The position numbers were made by a program, and so were the translations under genes. Shown here piece by piece: positions 1 through 8,356 of a DNA stretch of 64,000 nucleotides. The notes beneath the pieces are model-generated. The model was given only the letters and a program-made list of their open reading frames with translations, was not told where the DNA came from and made no database searches. Numbering within the stretch: the stretch's first letter is position 1; every line of letters starts with the position of its first letter. The DNA is taken from positions 1 through 64,000 of the forward strand of contig JAJEDJ010000045.1 in the NCBI GenBank assembly GCA_022821545.1, read 5' to 3'. The DNA comes from Caldilineaceae bacterium (lineage in GTDB: Bacteria > Chloroflexota > Anaerolineae > Caldilineales > Caldilineaceae).

Positions 1-1
1 G

Positions 2-679
2 AAAGAACGCGCCGATGAAGTCCGGGCCGCCGCCGCCGAACACCTCGGCGTGCCCGCCAACCTCGACGTCCTCGAAGAGGCCGACCGCATCTATGCCCAG
101 CTCGAGCGCCGCCGCGCCGAGGCCCTCGTCGAACAGGGCTATGCCCGCTTCACCGAACCGGCCGGCCCCGGCCAGCCCCCCCAGGTCCTCCTCAACAAAA
201 AAGGGCAGACTCGCTTCGGCCACCTTTACTACGAAAGCAGGCAGAGTCTGCTGGAAAAAATAGAGGACAATCTGGTTGAATTCCAGATCGACGGACCCCG
301 CCTTCGCGAGATTCCCGATCTTCCCGTGCTCACCACGATGTTGAATGATCTGAAAGTGGATATCGAAGACACGCAGTCCCAGATGGCGCAGCAGAGCGCT
401 GAGGGTCCGTTCGACCCCATGTCCGGTCGGGCATTCACCAAACTCCCGGTCGGCGTGACAGTCAGCCCCACGCGCGGCCACTACCACTACTGCCTCGACG
501 ACCCGCACGAAGCGCTGGCGGAGCAGCTCGAATATATCAAAGAGGTGCATGACAGGATTGAAGAGACCTCTGAGATGGAAGAGTACAAACGCAGGCTGGC
601 AGCGCAGGAAAAGGAGAAAAGAGACCGGGCATACTTTGACGCCCGTCTCAAGGCCGCAGGGCAAGCTGACAAATCTTAA
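2..679 (+). CDS. Unrecognised protein, 3' part only
   Basis: The reading frame is open from the left edge of the window and stops at 677-679, so the start lies upstream. About 225 residues are visible. A GTG at 50 could serve as a start, but the frame continues before it with similar composition, so I treat the gene as partial. The visible part has a charged, Ala/Arg/Glu-rich N-terminal stretch, a middle part containing LLNKKGQTRFGHLYYESRQ, and a Lys/Glu-rich C-terminal helix likely to form a coiled coil. There is no signal peptide or membrane segment in what is seen, and I recognise no family. It is followed by a long gene-free G-poor spacer, so it probably ends its transcription unit. Confidence 0.6.
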   Translation, partial: KERADEVRAAAAEHLGVPANLDVLEEADRIYAQLERRRAEALVEQGYARFTEPAGPGQPPQVLLNKKGQTRFGHLYYESRQSLLEKIEDNLVEFQIDGPRLREIPDLPVLTTMLNDLKVDIEDTQSQMAQQSAEGPFDPMSGRAFTKLPVGVTVSPTRGHYHYCLDDPHEALAEQLEYIKEVHDRIEETSEMEEYKRRLAAQEKEKRDRAYFDARLKAAGQADKS

Positions 680-739
680 CTGTCGGCCCTTAGCTGCCAG
701 CCCTGTCCCCCGCCGCCGCCGCTGGGGTCACAGACAGGG

Positions 740-1156
740 CCAACAAACAAATAATATATAAACCCAACCTGCGCCCACCGGCCAGCCGCTGTATACCCCT
801 ACCCGCCGCCCGCCCCCAAAACCGCAAATCCACCCCAATCTCCCCCAAAACCGCCCAAAATCACCCCTCACGCCCCCCAATCCCCTGCAAAACCATCCGC
901 CGCCCCCGCCCCACCCCTCCCAAACGCCGCCAACCAGCCCTCCCCTCGCCCTACCCCCCCAATCTCTCCCAGATCTCTCGTAATCTCTCGCACATCGCCC
1001 GCAAATCGTCCATTCACCCCTGCCACCTAACCGCCGCAACTCTAAAAACTGAAAACCAAAAACTAAAAACCGCCCTTCCAAAAACCGCCGCAACTCTAAA
1101 AACTAAGAACTGAAAACCAAAAACTAAAAACTGCAGTCCCAAAAACCGCCGCAGAC
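740..1156. repeat. G-depleted spacer with a near-duplicated A/C-rich block
   Basis: This gene-free stretch is extremely strand-asymmetric. By eye G is roughly one base in ten, while C is close to half, and the rest is mostly A. Its right half holds two near-identical blocks starting at about 1031 and 1085, each beginning CCGCCGCAACTCTAAAAACT and continuing into A-rich text. A third partial copy of the CCGCCGCA start lies at 1146. Several ORFs can be drawn through it on the minus strand, but they encode low-complexity Phe/Val/Gly-rich peptides with no family resemblance, so I call none of them. Confidence 0.7.
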
Positions 1157-1199
1157 AAAAAAACGTCCCTCCCGCCAAAACCAACTCGCGAGAGGGACG
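1157..1199 (-). terminator. Intrinsic terminator of amtB
   Basis: On the minus strand CGTCCCTC (1199-1192) pairs with GAGGGACG (1171-1164). It is followed by seven T residues (complement of the A run 1157-1163). It lies about 40 bp beyond the amtB stop codon and fits a Rho-independent terminator. Confidence 0.85.
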
Positions 1200-1237
1200 C
1201 CCCTGTCTATATTCAATTAGACTACATTCAGTTCGAC

Positions 1238-2575
1238 TCAGCCCGTCTCCTCGCCAACCAGGTGATAGGCGCCCACACCGTGCTCTGAAAGGTCCAGTCC
1301 GGCCTGCTCCTCTTCCGGTGAAACTCGCAGCACGCCCAGCGCCTTTATGACTGTGAAGAGAATGTAAGCGGCGACAAATGCCCACACCGGAATCGCAATC
1401 GATCCTATGATCTGCGCAACAATCGAGTGGCTTCCGAAAATTCCGGTGGCAATCCCGCCCCAGATCCCGCACAGGCCGTGTACCGGCCACGCGCCGACCG
1501 CGTCGTCGATCTTGAAGTTCTCCAGCGCCTCCATACCTACGCACACCAGCACGCCGGCCACAGCGCCGATGATCAGCGCCTCGACGTTGTTGACCGAATC
1601 GCAGTTTGCCGTGATGCCGACCAGGCCGCCCAGTGCGCCGTTCAGCGTGTAGCTCAGGTTCGGCTTGCCCGTCTTCACCCAGCCATAGATCATCGCCAGC
1701 AACGTCCCCAAGGCCGCCGCCAGCGTCGTATTGGTCGCAATCAACACGACCGCATCCGTGTTGACCGCCCCCGTGAAGGCAAGCTGGCTGCCCGGATTGA
1801 ACCCGTACCAGCCTATCCACAGGATGAAGACGCCTAGCGCAGCCATCGCCATGTTGCTGGGAGGCAGAGGATTGGTCGAGCCGCCCCCGAACCGCCCAAT
1901 GCGCGGACCCAGAACGATGACCGCGGCCAGCGCCGCGAATCCACCCACGGCATGCACAACCAGGGACCCGGCAAAGTCATAGAAGCCCAGCGCGTCCAAC
2001 CAGCCGCCACCCCATTTCCAATAGCCGCTTACAGGGTAGATAATGGCTGTCAGAATGATACTGTAGATCAAGTAGCCCGATATCTTCATGCGGCCGGCCA
2101 CCGCGCCGGATACGATCGTGGCCGCAGTCGCCGCAAAGGCCACCTGGAACAGAAAGTCAACCTGGGGGTGAAGGTTGCCCGCCATCGCTTCCGGCGCATT
2201 CATTGAGACTCCGAACCCGCCGAACCCCAGGAATCCCCCGAGCAACGGCGCGCCGTACATGATGCTGTAACCAATCAGGAAATAGAAGAAAACACCACTC
2301 GCCAGGTCAATGATGTTTTTGAACATGATGTTCACGGTGTTCTTGGCCGAATTGAAGCCCGCCTCGACCATCGCGAAGCCGGCCTGCATAAACAGCACCA
2401 GCACCGCTGAGACAAACAGGATTAGGTTGTCAATCGAATACGCGACTTCGTCCGTCGTAAACGGCGCCGCATCCTGGGCGAATGCAGATGGGGCGAAGAC
2501 CAGCAACCCAAGAACGGCGAGCGGTATCGCCCGCAACTTCGAGCCGTGTTTCATTGCACGTACAAGCATGGACAT
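1238..2575 (-). CDS. amtB: Ammonium transporter (Amt/MEP/Rh family)
   Basis: A 445-residue channel that moves ammonium/ammonia across the cytoplasmic membrane. Residues 1-34 form a signal peptide ending AFAQDA, as in several bacterial Amt proteins. About eleven membrane helices follow. The twin pore histidines are visible at H208 (LVVHAVGG) and H366 (WPVHGLCG), with the family motif NSAKNTVN near residue 76. The C-terminal tail carries the usual LDLSEHGVGAY segment. The start at 2575 is supported by AGGAAGGAG just upstream. The frame is open further to 2827, but the extra residues look non-coding. No glnK/glnB gene is adjacent, which is unusual because the two are often paired. It is divergent from the DUF72 gene. 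Confidence 0.95.
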   Translation of the reverse strand: MSMLVRAMKHGSKLRAIPLAVLGLLVFAPSAFAQDAAPFTTDEVAYSIDNLILFVSAVLVLFMQAGFAMVEAGFNSAKNTVNIMFKNIIDLASGVFFYFLIGYSIMYGAPLLGGFLGFGGFGVSMNAPEAMAGNLHPQVDFLFQVAFAATAATIVSGAVAGRMKISGYLIYSIILTAIIYPVSGYWKWGGGWLDALGFYDFAGSLVVHAVGGFAALAAVIVLGPRIGRFGGGSTNPLPPSNMAMAALGVFILWIGWYGFNPGSQLAFTGAVNTDAVVLIATNTTLAAALGTLLAMIYGWVKTGKPNLSYTLNGALGGLVGITANCDSVNNVEALIIGAVAGVLVCVGMEALENFKIDDAVGAWPVHGLCGIWGGIATGIFGSHSIVAQIIGSIAIPVWAFVAAYILFTVIKALGVLRVSPEEEQAGLDLSEHGVGAYHLVGEETG

Positions 2576-2747
2576 CGAAAAGTTCTCCTTCCTCAAGTGA
2601 GACCTGAAACAATACTGCCCAACTTCCCCACAGCAGCCGCGGCGGCCGCGCCCCTGGCATTGAATGCAGCCCGCGACTAAGAAAAAGGATATTCGATCCG
2701 GGAGCCAATTCCACTGCCCATCCTGCATGAAATTGAAATCCCGATCT

Positions 2748-2762
2748 TGTGCATATTGCACA
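2748..2762. promoter_or_regulatory. Inverted repeat, candidate operator
   Basis: TGTGCA-TAT-TGCACA is a perfect 6-3-6 inverted repeat in the divergent gap between amtB and the DUF72 gene, about 170 bp upstream of the amtB start. Its position and symmetry fit a dimeric regulator site. No regulator is identified. Confidence 0.45.
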
Positions 2763-2837
2763 TAACAGAACTGCGTCCGTGAAACTCCGCTACCTTTCAG
2801 CCGCCCAAAGGCCATTCCTGCCCACAACGAGAAGCCA

Positions 2838-3716
2838 GTGAAAGCTGCAAAAACCGGTACCTTGCGCGTCGGCGCCTCCTCCTGGAGCTTCCCCGACTGG
2901 CGCGGCCCCTTTTACCCCCCGCAAACGCCGGCCGACCGGCAGCTCAGCTTCTACGCCCGCCACTTCAACAGCGTCGAAGCCAATACCAGCTTCTACGCCC
3001 TGCCCGCGCCCAAGACCTTGCTGCGCTGGCTCGAAAGCGTGCCCGAAGGTTTCACCTTTTCCCTGAAAGCGCCCCGGGAGATCACCCACGAGAAGCGCCT
3101 GGTCAATGTCGAACGGACAACGGCAGCCTACCTGGATGTCCTGCGTTCGCTCGGTCCCGCCGCTGCTCCCGGCCTCATCCAGTTCCCGGCAACCTTCACC
3201 CGCGCCGCCGCCGGCCGCCGCCTCGCCGACTTTGTGTACAGCCTCGCAACCGGCGCCGCCGATATACAACTCTCCGTCGAAGTCCGCGCCTTCGATCTCA
3301 TGACCACCGCTTTCATTCGCTTCCTGCTCGAAAGGGGCATCGGCTTCGTTGCCGTTGAGCGCACCGGTCAGCCCGATACCTTTGCCAATTTACAGTCCGC
3401 TGCCGACCTCACTGCCACACGCCTCCCCTGCCACATCCGCCTCATTGGCAACGACAGAGACCCACTGCCCGATGACAAGCGCATTCGCCGCCCCCAGGAC
3501 GAACTCCTGGACAAATGGGCCAAACGCATTGCCGGACTGTTAAGGGACGGCACAGACGTCTTCTGCTATGTCCACAACCCCTTCGAAGGCCACGCCCCCG
3601 CAACGGTCCGCCGCCTGCGCGACCGTGTCAGCCAGTACCTGCCCCTGCCTGACTGGAATCCCACTGCCGGGCGGCCTTCCGCAGAGGAAGACAGCGGTCA
3701 ACTGTCGCTGTTCTGA
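2838..3716 (+). CDS. DUF72 (YecE-like) TIM-barrel protein
   Basis: A 292-residue cytosolic protein of the DUF72/YecE family, a TIM-barrel fold of unknown biochemical role. Family hallmarks include the N-terminal RVGASSWSFPDWRGPFYP, the NSVEANTSFYALP segment, SLKAPREITHEKRL, a core VEVRAF strand, and the near C-terminal VFCYVHNPFEGHAP. The protein ends in QLSLF, which matches the bacterial sliding-clamp binding consensus QL(S/D)LF. No strong ribosome binding site precedes the ATG at 2838, but the homology begins within a few residues. It is divergent from amtB and has no clear operon partner. Confidence 0.9.
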   Translation: MKAAKTGTLRVGASSWSFPDWRGPFYPPQTPADRQLSFYARHFNSVEANTSFYALPAPKTLLRWLESVPEGFTFSLKAPREITHEKRLVNVERTTAAYLDVLRSLGPAAAPGLIQFPATFTRAAAGRRLADFVYSLATGAADIQLSVEVRAFDLMTTAFIRFLLERGIGFVAVERTGQPDTFANLQSAADLTATRLPCHIRLIGNDRDPLPDDKRIRRPQDELLDKWAKRIAGLLRDGTDVFCYVHNPFEGHAPATVRRLRDRVSQYLPLPDWNPTAGRPSAEEDSGQLSLF

Positions 3717-3730
3717 ACACGTCTGGACTG

Positions 3731-3744
3731 TTAACCTGGGTTAA
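3731..3744. other. Short inverted repeat after the DUF72 gene
   Basis: TTAACC-TG-GGTTAA forms a 6-bp stem 15 bp after the stop codon. GTTAACCT occurs again at 3752-3759, 22 bp away. It could be a weak terminator (TTTTC follows) or a protein site. Confidence 0.3.
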
Positions 3745-3832
3745 ATTTTCAGTTAACCTCATCTACACGTTTCTCTTCACCCCTGCAGCGACAATTCTCG
3801 CCGAAAACCCGGCCCAACACACTGAATCGCAG

Positions 3833-3841
3833 TGCTATACT
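3833..3841 (+). promoter_or_regulatory. Extended -10 promoter
   Basis: TGC-TATACT is an extended -10 element about 100 bp upstream of the small membrane protein gene. No good -35 hexamer lies 16-18 bp upstream. The same TGC-TATACT string occurs at 61917. Confidence 0.45.
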
Positions 3842-3857
3842 GTTCCTCATCGACGTA

Positions 3858-3899
3858 TCGTCACCGTCGTTTCGTCACTGTCGATTCATCACTGTCGTT
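3858..3899. repeat. 14-bp tandem repeat, three copies
   Basis: Three adjacent 14-bp units, TCGTCACCGTCGTT, TCGTCACTGTCGAT and TCATCACTGTCGTT, lie between the extended -10 and the small membrane protein start. They would sit in the 5' leader. Confidence 0.7.
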
Positions 3900-3939
3900 C
3901 GCCCTCTTTTCTGTCAAATCAGCGATTCAAGGGATCGAA

Positions 3940-4161
3940 ATGGAGATTGTTGATTTTCTGCAGCTTGTCCTTCTGCTGGGTCTGCTCGTGGCAGTCGCGA
4001 TTCTGCTGTTTAGCCTCCGCGCGGCGCGTCGCTCGGCCGGCAAACATGATAAGGATGAACTGTCCGGGAAGAACCGGTTGCGAATGGCGCCCAACCGCGC
4101 CGTCCATCGCCCGCGTAACGCGCTCAATCGACAATTGAATAAGCGCTTGGCCGGTGGATGA
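3940..4161 (+). CDS. Small single-pass membrane protein
   Basis: A 73-residue protein. Residues 6-26 form one hydrophobic segment (FLQLVLLLGLLVAVAILLF) and the rest is a basic, presumably cytosolic tail rich in Arg, Lys and Asn. An in-frame start at 3832 would add 36 residues with no likeness to a protein domain and would span the tandem repeats, so I prefer the ATG at 3940. The gene sits between an extended -10 promoter and an intrinsic terminator, so it is probably a single-gene unit. I recognise no family; the role is unknown. Confidence 0.5.
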   Translation: MEIVDFLQLVLLLGLLVAVAILLFSLRAARRSAGKHDKDELSGKNRLRMAPNRAVHRPRNALNRQLNKRLAGG

Positions 4162-4166
4162 AAAAA

Positions 4167-4194
4167 GGCCGGCCCACAGGGGGCCGACCTTTTC
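4167..4194 (+). terminator. Intrinsic terminator
   Basis: GGCCGGCCC (4167-4175) pairs with GGGCCGACC (4181-4189) with one mismatch and is followed by TTTTCT. Six A residues precede the stem, so it could also act on the minus strand. It begins 5 bp after the small membrane protein stop. Confidence 0.8.
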
Positions 4195-4356
4195 TGATGG
4201 GACCCAACCCGAAAACCCGAATTCGTGACGGCTGTTGCCGCAGACGTCACCAGGATTCCAGGCTGGACCGGTCTCCAGTTTAGCACGCTGCTCTACCGCG
4301 GCCAATCTCAACTGAGATGGGCGCCGGCTCAGCCTCATGCCGCAGCGCTTCGCAAC

Positions 4357-4430
4357 CAGGCGCTGCAAACCAAAGCCCTGCACGCCAGAGCCCTGCACAC
4401 TATAGTGCTGCACACAATAGTGCCGTACTC
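4357..4430. repeat. Degenerate 15-bp tandem repeat
   Basis: Four successive 15-bp units starting at 4371, 4386, 4401 and 4416 share a core like AGCCCTGCACAC or TAGTGCTGCACAC, with a weaker unit before. One copy contains the palindrome CACTATAGTG. The repeat lies in the 367-bp gap before the imelysin-like gene. An ORF at 4225-4509 runs through it and would give a five-residue periodic peptide, but lacks a convincing start signal. Confidence 0.6.
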
Positions 4431-4561
4431 CATAGCGTTACGTTGGCGTCCGCCCTGTTCCGTTGAACGGCGCTTGTCAATCGAGCTTGTCAGGCGTTGG
4501 TCGCAGTAAAGCCGTAGTAGAGGGAATCTCTAATCCAAACCATACAGGAGACCAAACTCAA

Positions 4562-5716
4562 ATGCTTCAGCGAAAACTCTCGCGCCGCCTCTATCGCGTA
4601 AGAGGGCACTTCACGTCGGCCCTCTGCATTGTTCTGATGCTGGCGCTTTCCGCCTGCGTCGTACAGACAGTTCCAGCTGCCCCCCAAGGCTCGGGCGAAA
4701 CCATGGATTCCGAGCCGGCTGTCGACCTGAATGCCGTCAAAGAATACGCTTTGGAGAATGCGGAACTGATGCAGGACGCCACCGCCAGCCTGGCTGACGT
4801 AGCCCAGCAATACTACGATCTCGTTCAGGCGGCGCTTGAGGCGAACTCCGATGCCGACCCCTACGAACAGCTATGGGCCGATAACCAGGAAGAAATCAAG
4901 GCCCTTGTCCTGCAAGCGCGGGACCTGTGGCTCGACGCCAGCGCCTTCTACGAACTTGATGAGGGCATCGTAGCAGGCGTTCCCTCGCTGGCCCACTACG
5001 ATGTCTGGATCGACGCCGGCCCCCCAGGATCTGAGGATCCGGAAGAGGCCTTGCAGTGGACCCTCGAGCTGCCCGATGGCCGCGTATACGAGTCCCCTGG
5101 CAACTTCTTCCACAATCTTCTGGAACCCACCCTCTGGGGAACAAATCCCGAATTCACCGGCCTCAAGGTCGATATGGATGGCGATGGCGAAATCAGCGTT
5201 GGCGAGGCTCTGCCCGAAGCCAACATGCTTCTCGGCGCCACCCAGGGGTTGAATGAAGCGACCATCGAAATGCAGGGAGCCATCGAGGCTTGGGAACCGA
5301 CGCTTGAGGATGCCCTTACCGCTCTCGTTACCATGATCCCGACCATGAACGAGTACTTCGGTCAGTGGAAGGAATCCGTCTTCGTCACCGGCACTGGCAG
5401 CGAGCAGGAAAGCTTCATCGCCGTAAGCCGGCTGCACGACATTAAAGGTATCCTTGCCGGACTGAGCTTCACCTACGACAATATCTCCCCCCTCGTGTCC
5501 GATAGTGACGATCAGCTTCACGAGCAGATCCGGACCGATTTCAATACCCTGATTTCATACGTTGACGATCTCTTTGCTCAGGAACAGGAAGGCGCGCAGT
5601 TCAGCCCCGAAGAAGCCGACCTTTTCGGTACTGAGGCCCAGGACTTGGCTACCGCACTTGCCGCCCTGGTAGCGCAGGCCGCCTCAGACCTGAATGTCGC
5701 TCTCGATCTGGCCTGA
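4562..5716 (+). CDS. Imelysin-like lipoprotein, probable iron-uptake partner of FTR1
   Basis: A 384-residue exported lipoprotein. The lipobox LALSAC places the acylated Cys at residue 32. The all-helical body resembles the imelysin/EfeO-M75 group that accompanies FTR1 iron permeases, although the classic GxHxxE motif is not exact (SLAHYDVWID near residue 142). Residues 204-215 (DMDGDGEISVGE) form a textbook EF-hand calcium loop, unusual inside such a domain. The start at 4562 is preceded by CAGGAGACC; a longer frame to 4463 lacks a signal-peptide-like beginning. The FTR1 permease follows 125 bp downstream, so a role in presenting iron at the outer face of the membrane is inferred from context. 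Confidence 0.65.
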   Translation: MLQRKLSRRLYRVRGHFTSALCIVLMLALSACVVQTVPAAPQGSGETMDSEPAVDLNAVKEYALENAELMQDATASLADVAQQYYDLVQAALEANSDADPYEQLWADNQEEIKALVLQARDLWLDASAFYELDEGIVAGVPSLAHYDVWIDAGPPGSEDPEEALQWTLELPDGRVYESPGNFFHNLLEPTLWGTNPEFTGLKVDMDGDGEISVGEALPEANMLLGATQGLNEATIEMQGAIEAWEPTLEDALTALVTMIPTMNEYFGQWKESVFVTGTGSEQESFIAVSRLHDIKGILAGLSFTYDNISPLVSDSDDQLHEQIRTDFNTLISYVDDLFAQEQEGAQFSPEEADLFGTEAQDLATALAALVAQAASDLNVALDLA

Positions 5717-5720
5717 TCAG

Positions 5721-5750
5721 GTCTGACCTGACCTGGTCTGACCTGACCTG
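5721..5750. repeat. Perfect 15-bp tandem duplication
   Basis: GTCTGACCTGACCTG occurs twice in direct succession (5721-5735, 5736-5750), starting 5 bp after the stop codon of the imelysin-like gene. Confidence 0.9.
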
Positions 5751-5753
5751 TAA

Positions 5754-5790
5754 AGTCGCTGCGCCCTCCATTTTCGTGGGCGCAGCGACT
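5754..5790. terminator. Perfect 13-bp hairpin between imelysin-like and FTR1 genes
   Basis: AGTCGCTGCGCCC (5754-5766) pairs perfectly with GGGCGCAGCGACT (5778-5790) across an 11-base loop. No T tract follows on the plus strand. It could be a partial terminator or an RNA-stabilising hairpin that sets the lipoprotein:permease ratio. Confidence 0.5.
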
Positions 5791-5841
5791 CGCCCAACCT
5801 GGCAACGAGGCTTGGAGCAACTTCTGTGAAGGACGAATGCC

Positions 5842-8334
5842 GTGAATAGCGCTGGCGAGCCGGCGGTCAAGCCGGGAAACCGCACTCTCCTCTGCCTGAT
5901 CTGCATCGTAACAGTTGTGTGTAGCGCTTTCCTGATGGCGGGGACCGCGCACTCGCAACCTGCGCCCAGGACCGGTTTCATCCCTGCGCTCGCTCAGACC
6001 GGGCAGGACAGCGAAGAGCCGCACCTCTGGCAGGTGGCCGAGCAACTTCGCAGCCTCACTTTCGAGGCCCAGCGGGCGCTCTACGCGGCCGAGCGCGCTG
6101 AGGAAGACGAAACCGGGAACACCCTCGCCGCCCAAGCCCTGACGAATATCGAGTCTGCCGCACTGGTCTACGCCGAAAACCTCCAGTCTTCTCTTGCCGC
6201 CTTGGCGCCCGCCGCCGACGCCTGGATTCAACAGGCCTTGGACGACGCCCACCAGGCCGCCCAGGCCCAGGACGGCCCCGCCCTGTCTGCTGCCCGCGGC
6301 CGCTTCTGGACCGGCCTCCTCTGGGGGGCGCAATCCGCTGCCCTCGCCTCCCTGGAATCCGAAGACGGCGCCCGCGCCGCAGACTGGCTGCGCCTGCGCG
6401 AATTCCGTCGCGCCACCAAAGTCAGCATGATCGATGACCTGGCCCGCCGCACCATTAACTCCTATCTTGGCGGACTGACCAATCAGGCAACCACACTCGC
6501 CGTCGTAGGCGATGACCTCAGGGACACCTACTTTTTCCGCCTGCGAGAAGCGCTGAACAACCTCGAAAAGGCGGCCAAAAAGGGATACCCGACGCGCTCC
6601 GCCGAGTGGACAGGTCAATTGCACGGCTACTTTGCCCTCCTGCGCGAAGACTACGCGGCCAAAGAGGGGGAGTCCGCCGCTGCCGCAGTCGAACAAGCTC
6701 TCATAAATCTTGAAAAGGACGTCCTGGCCGGCGATCTCTCCCAAACAGCCGTCATCGTTTCCGACCTCCGCGGCCTCATCTCCTCTTATCAGCCTGTGGA
6801 TCTCTCGCCCGAAGAGTTCGCCCGCCGTAGTCAACTTCTCTATCTCTTCATCGATCTGGTCTACATCGAATACCGCGACGGCGTCCGCAACGGCCAGATC
6901 ACTATCGAAACCGAGTACCTGGAGGCGCTCACCTTCCGTGACCAAGCCGAAGTCTTCCTCGCCGAACTCTACCCCCGCATCTCCGCCGCCGACCCCGCCG
7001 CGGCCGAGCGTCTCGTTGCCCTCCTTCAGGAAATGAAACTGGCCCTCGAACAGCTCGACGAAAGACAGCTCGTGCGCTCCCAGGTGGAAGAAGCGCTCGC
7101 GCTCACCGAACAGACACTCGGCGAAGCCGTGCGCGACACCGGCGGCGAGGGCATCTTCAACGTAGTTGAAACTCTGCTGAACGAAATGGAGCAGCAAGTG
7201 GCGCGCGGCGAGTACGACCTCGCCGAAAGCAGCCGCATCCAGGCCTATGCCCTCTTCGACGCCGGGCCGGAGTTGCGCCTTATGGCCTTTTCGCCTGACC
7301 TGGTCGCGCGCCTCGATGGACTCTTCTGGCACGGTTTCCAGGGGCAGCCGGGCCTCTCTCTCGCAGTCGCCCAGCGCCGCGCCCCGGCTGAAGTCGCCGC
7401 AATTCGAGACGTTCTCGACGAAGGCCTGGCCGAAGCCCAGACTGTTCTCGGCACTGGCGCCGCGCCTCTCGCAATCATTACCAACTCCGCCGTCATCGTC
7501 TTCCGCGAAGGGCTGGAAGCCATTGTCATTCTCGCCGCCCTCATGGCCAGCATGGTGGGCGCCTATGCCGCCTTCCGCCGCTCTATGCTTGTCGGTGTTG
7601 TTTTGGCTACGATCGCGACCGTGATCACCTGGTGGATCGCCCAACGCCTGATGCTGGCCTTCAGCAGCTTCGGCGAACGCCTGGAAGCCGTCGTTTCCCT
7701 GATCGCCGTCGGCGTCCTCCTTCTCATAACCAACTGGTTCTTCCATCGAGTCTATTGGAAAGACTGGCTGGCGGGTTTCCACCAGCGCAAAAAACTGCTC
7801 CTGGGAGGAGCGGCCGAAAGTCTGCTGTCGGCACAGGCCCTTGGCTTTATCGTACTGGGATTCACCAGTTTCTACCGGGAGGGCTTCGAGACGGTGCTCT
7901 TCTTGCAGGCGCTCGTACTGGACGCAGGCCCGGCCATCGTAATGCAAGGCGTCGCCCTGGGACTCCTCGCGACCGCAATCGTCGGCTTCTTCACATTCCA
8001 GCTCCAGACCCGTCTGCCTTACAAAAAGATGTTGGTTATCACCGGCATTCTTATCGGCGGAGTGCTCCTCGTGATGGTGGGCAACACGATTCATACAATG
8101 CAGGCCGTCGGCTGGGTGCCGATATCACCCGTAGGTTCCCTCAACCTTCCCTATTGGGTTAGCCTGTGGCTCGGTATCTTCCCAACTTGGGAAACGATCT
8201 GCGGCCAGGGCGCGGCCGCAATCTTTGTAATCGGCAGCTACTACCTTGCCGAATTCCAGCAGAAGCAGCGCGTCCGTGCCGTTGCTAGGGAACAAGCTGC
8301 CGAACTCAAGGAACAGACAGTTCAAACCAAATAA
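5842..8334 (+). CDS. FTR1-family high-affinity iron permease with long extracytoplasmic domain
   Basis: An 830-residue membrane protein. After a signal-like hydrophobic segment (about residues 17-36) comes a roughly 500-residue helical, acidic extracytoplasmic region. The C-terminal 290 residues form the FTR1 permease, with about seven helices and the two iron-handling REGLE-type motifs: REGLE at 555-559 and REGFE at 679-683. The family transports ferric iron across the cytoplasmic membrane. The large N-terminal extension resembles FTR1 proteins that fuse a periplasmic imelysin or cytochrome-like part. The start is GTG 5842 with GAAGGA upstream; ATG 5837 is immediately followed by a stop. The imelysin-like gene lies upstream and ferritin 1.5 kb downstream. 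Confidence 0.9.
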   Translation: MNSAGEPAVKPGNRTLLCLICIVTVVCSAFLMAGTAHSQPAPRTGFIPALAQTGQDSEEPHLWQVAEQLRSLTFEAQRALYAAERAEEDETGNTLAAQALTNIESAALVYAENLQSSLAALAPAADAWIQQALDDAHQAAQAQDGPALSAARGRFWTGLLWGAQSAALASLESEDGARAADWLRLREFRRATKVSMIDDLARRTINSYLGGLTNQATTLAVVGDDLRDTYFFRLREALNNLEKAAKKGYPTRSAEWTGQLHGYFALLREDYAAKEGESAAAAVEQALINLEKDVLAGDLSQTAVIVSDLRGLISSYQPVDLSPEEFARRSQLLYLFIDLVYIEYRDGVRNGQITIETEYLEALTFRDQAEVFLAELYPRISAADPAAAERLVALLQEMKLALEQLDERQLVRSQVEEALALTEQTLGEAVRDTGGEGIFNVVETLLNEMEQQVARGEYDLAESSRIQAYALFDAGPELRLMAFSPDLVARLDGLFWHGFQGQPGLSLAVAQRRAPAEVAAIRDVLDEGLAEAQTVLGTGAAPLAIITNSAVIVFREGLEAIVILAALMASMVGAYAAFRRSMLVGVVLATIATVITWWIAQRLMLAFSSFGERLEAVVSLIAVGVLLLITNWFFHRVYWKDWLAGFHQRKKLLLGGAAESLLSAQALGFIVLGFTSFYREGFETVLFLQALVLDAGPAIVMQGVALGLLATAIVGFFTFQLQTRLPYKKMLVITGILIGGVLLVMVGNTIHTMQAVGWVPISPVGSLNLPYWVSLWLGIFPTWETICGQGAAAIFVIGSYYLAEFQQKQRVRAVAREQAAELKEQTVQTK

Positions 8335-8338
8335 AAAA

Positions 8339-8356
8339 CCGGCCCCGCAGGGCCGG
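8339..8356 (-). terminator. Hairpin after FTR1, T tract on the minus strand
   Basis: CCGGCCC (8339-8345) pairs with GGGCCGG (8350-8356) five bases after the FTR1 stop. The poly-A run 8333-8338 makes it a proper intrinsic terminator only for minus-strand transcription, where no gene starts nearby. It may block antisense transcription into FTR1, or act as a T-less hairpin for FTR1. Confidence 0.5.

Noticed and set aside
728..1820. Minus-strand ORFs (728-1093, 1014-1820) over the G-depleted spacer and the amtB end
   Set aside because: The products are low complexity or out of frame with amtB, and they cross the amtB terminator.
4225..4509. 94-residue ORF before the imelysin-like gene
   Set aside because: Its five-residue periodicity comes from a 15-bp DNA repeat; it lacks a clear start signal and any domain.
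5578..8094. 838-codon minus-strand ORF antisense to FTR1
   Set aside because: FTR1 motifs and signal peptide support the plus strand. The antisense frame has no family features and is a GC-bias shadow.
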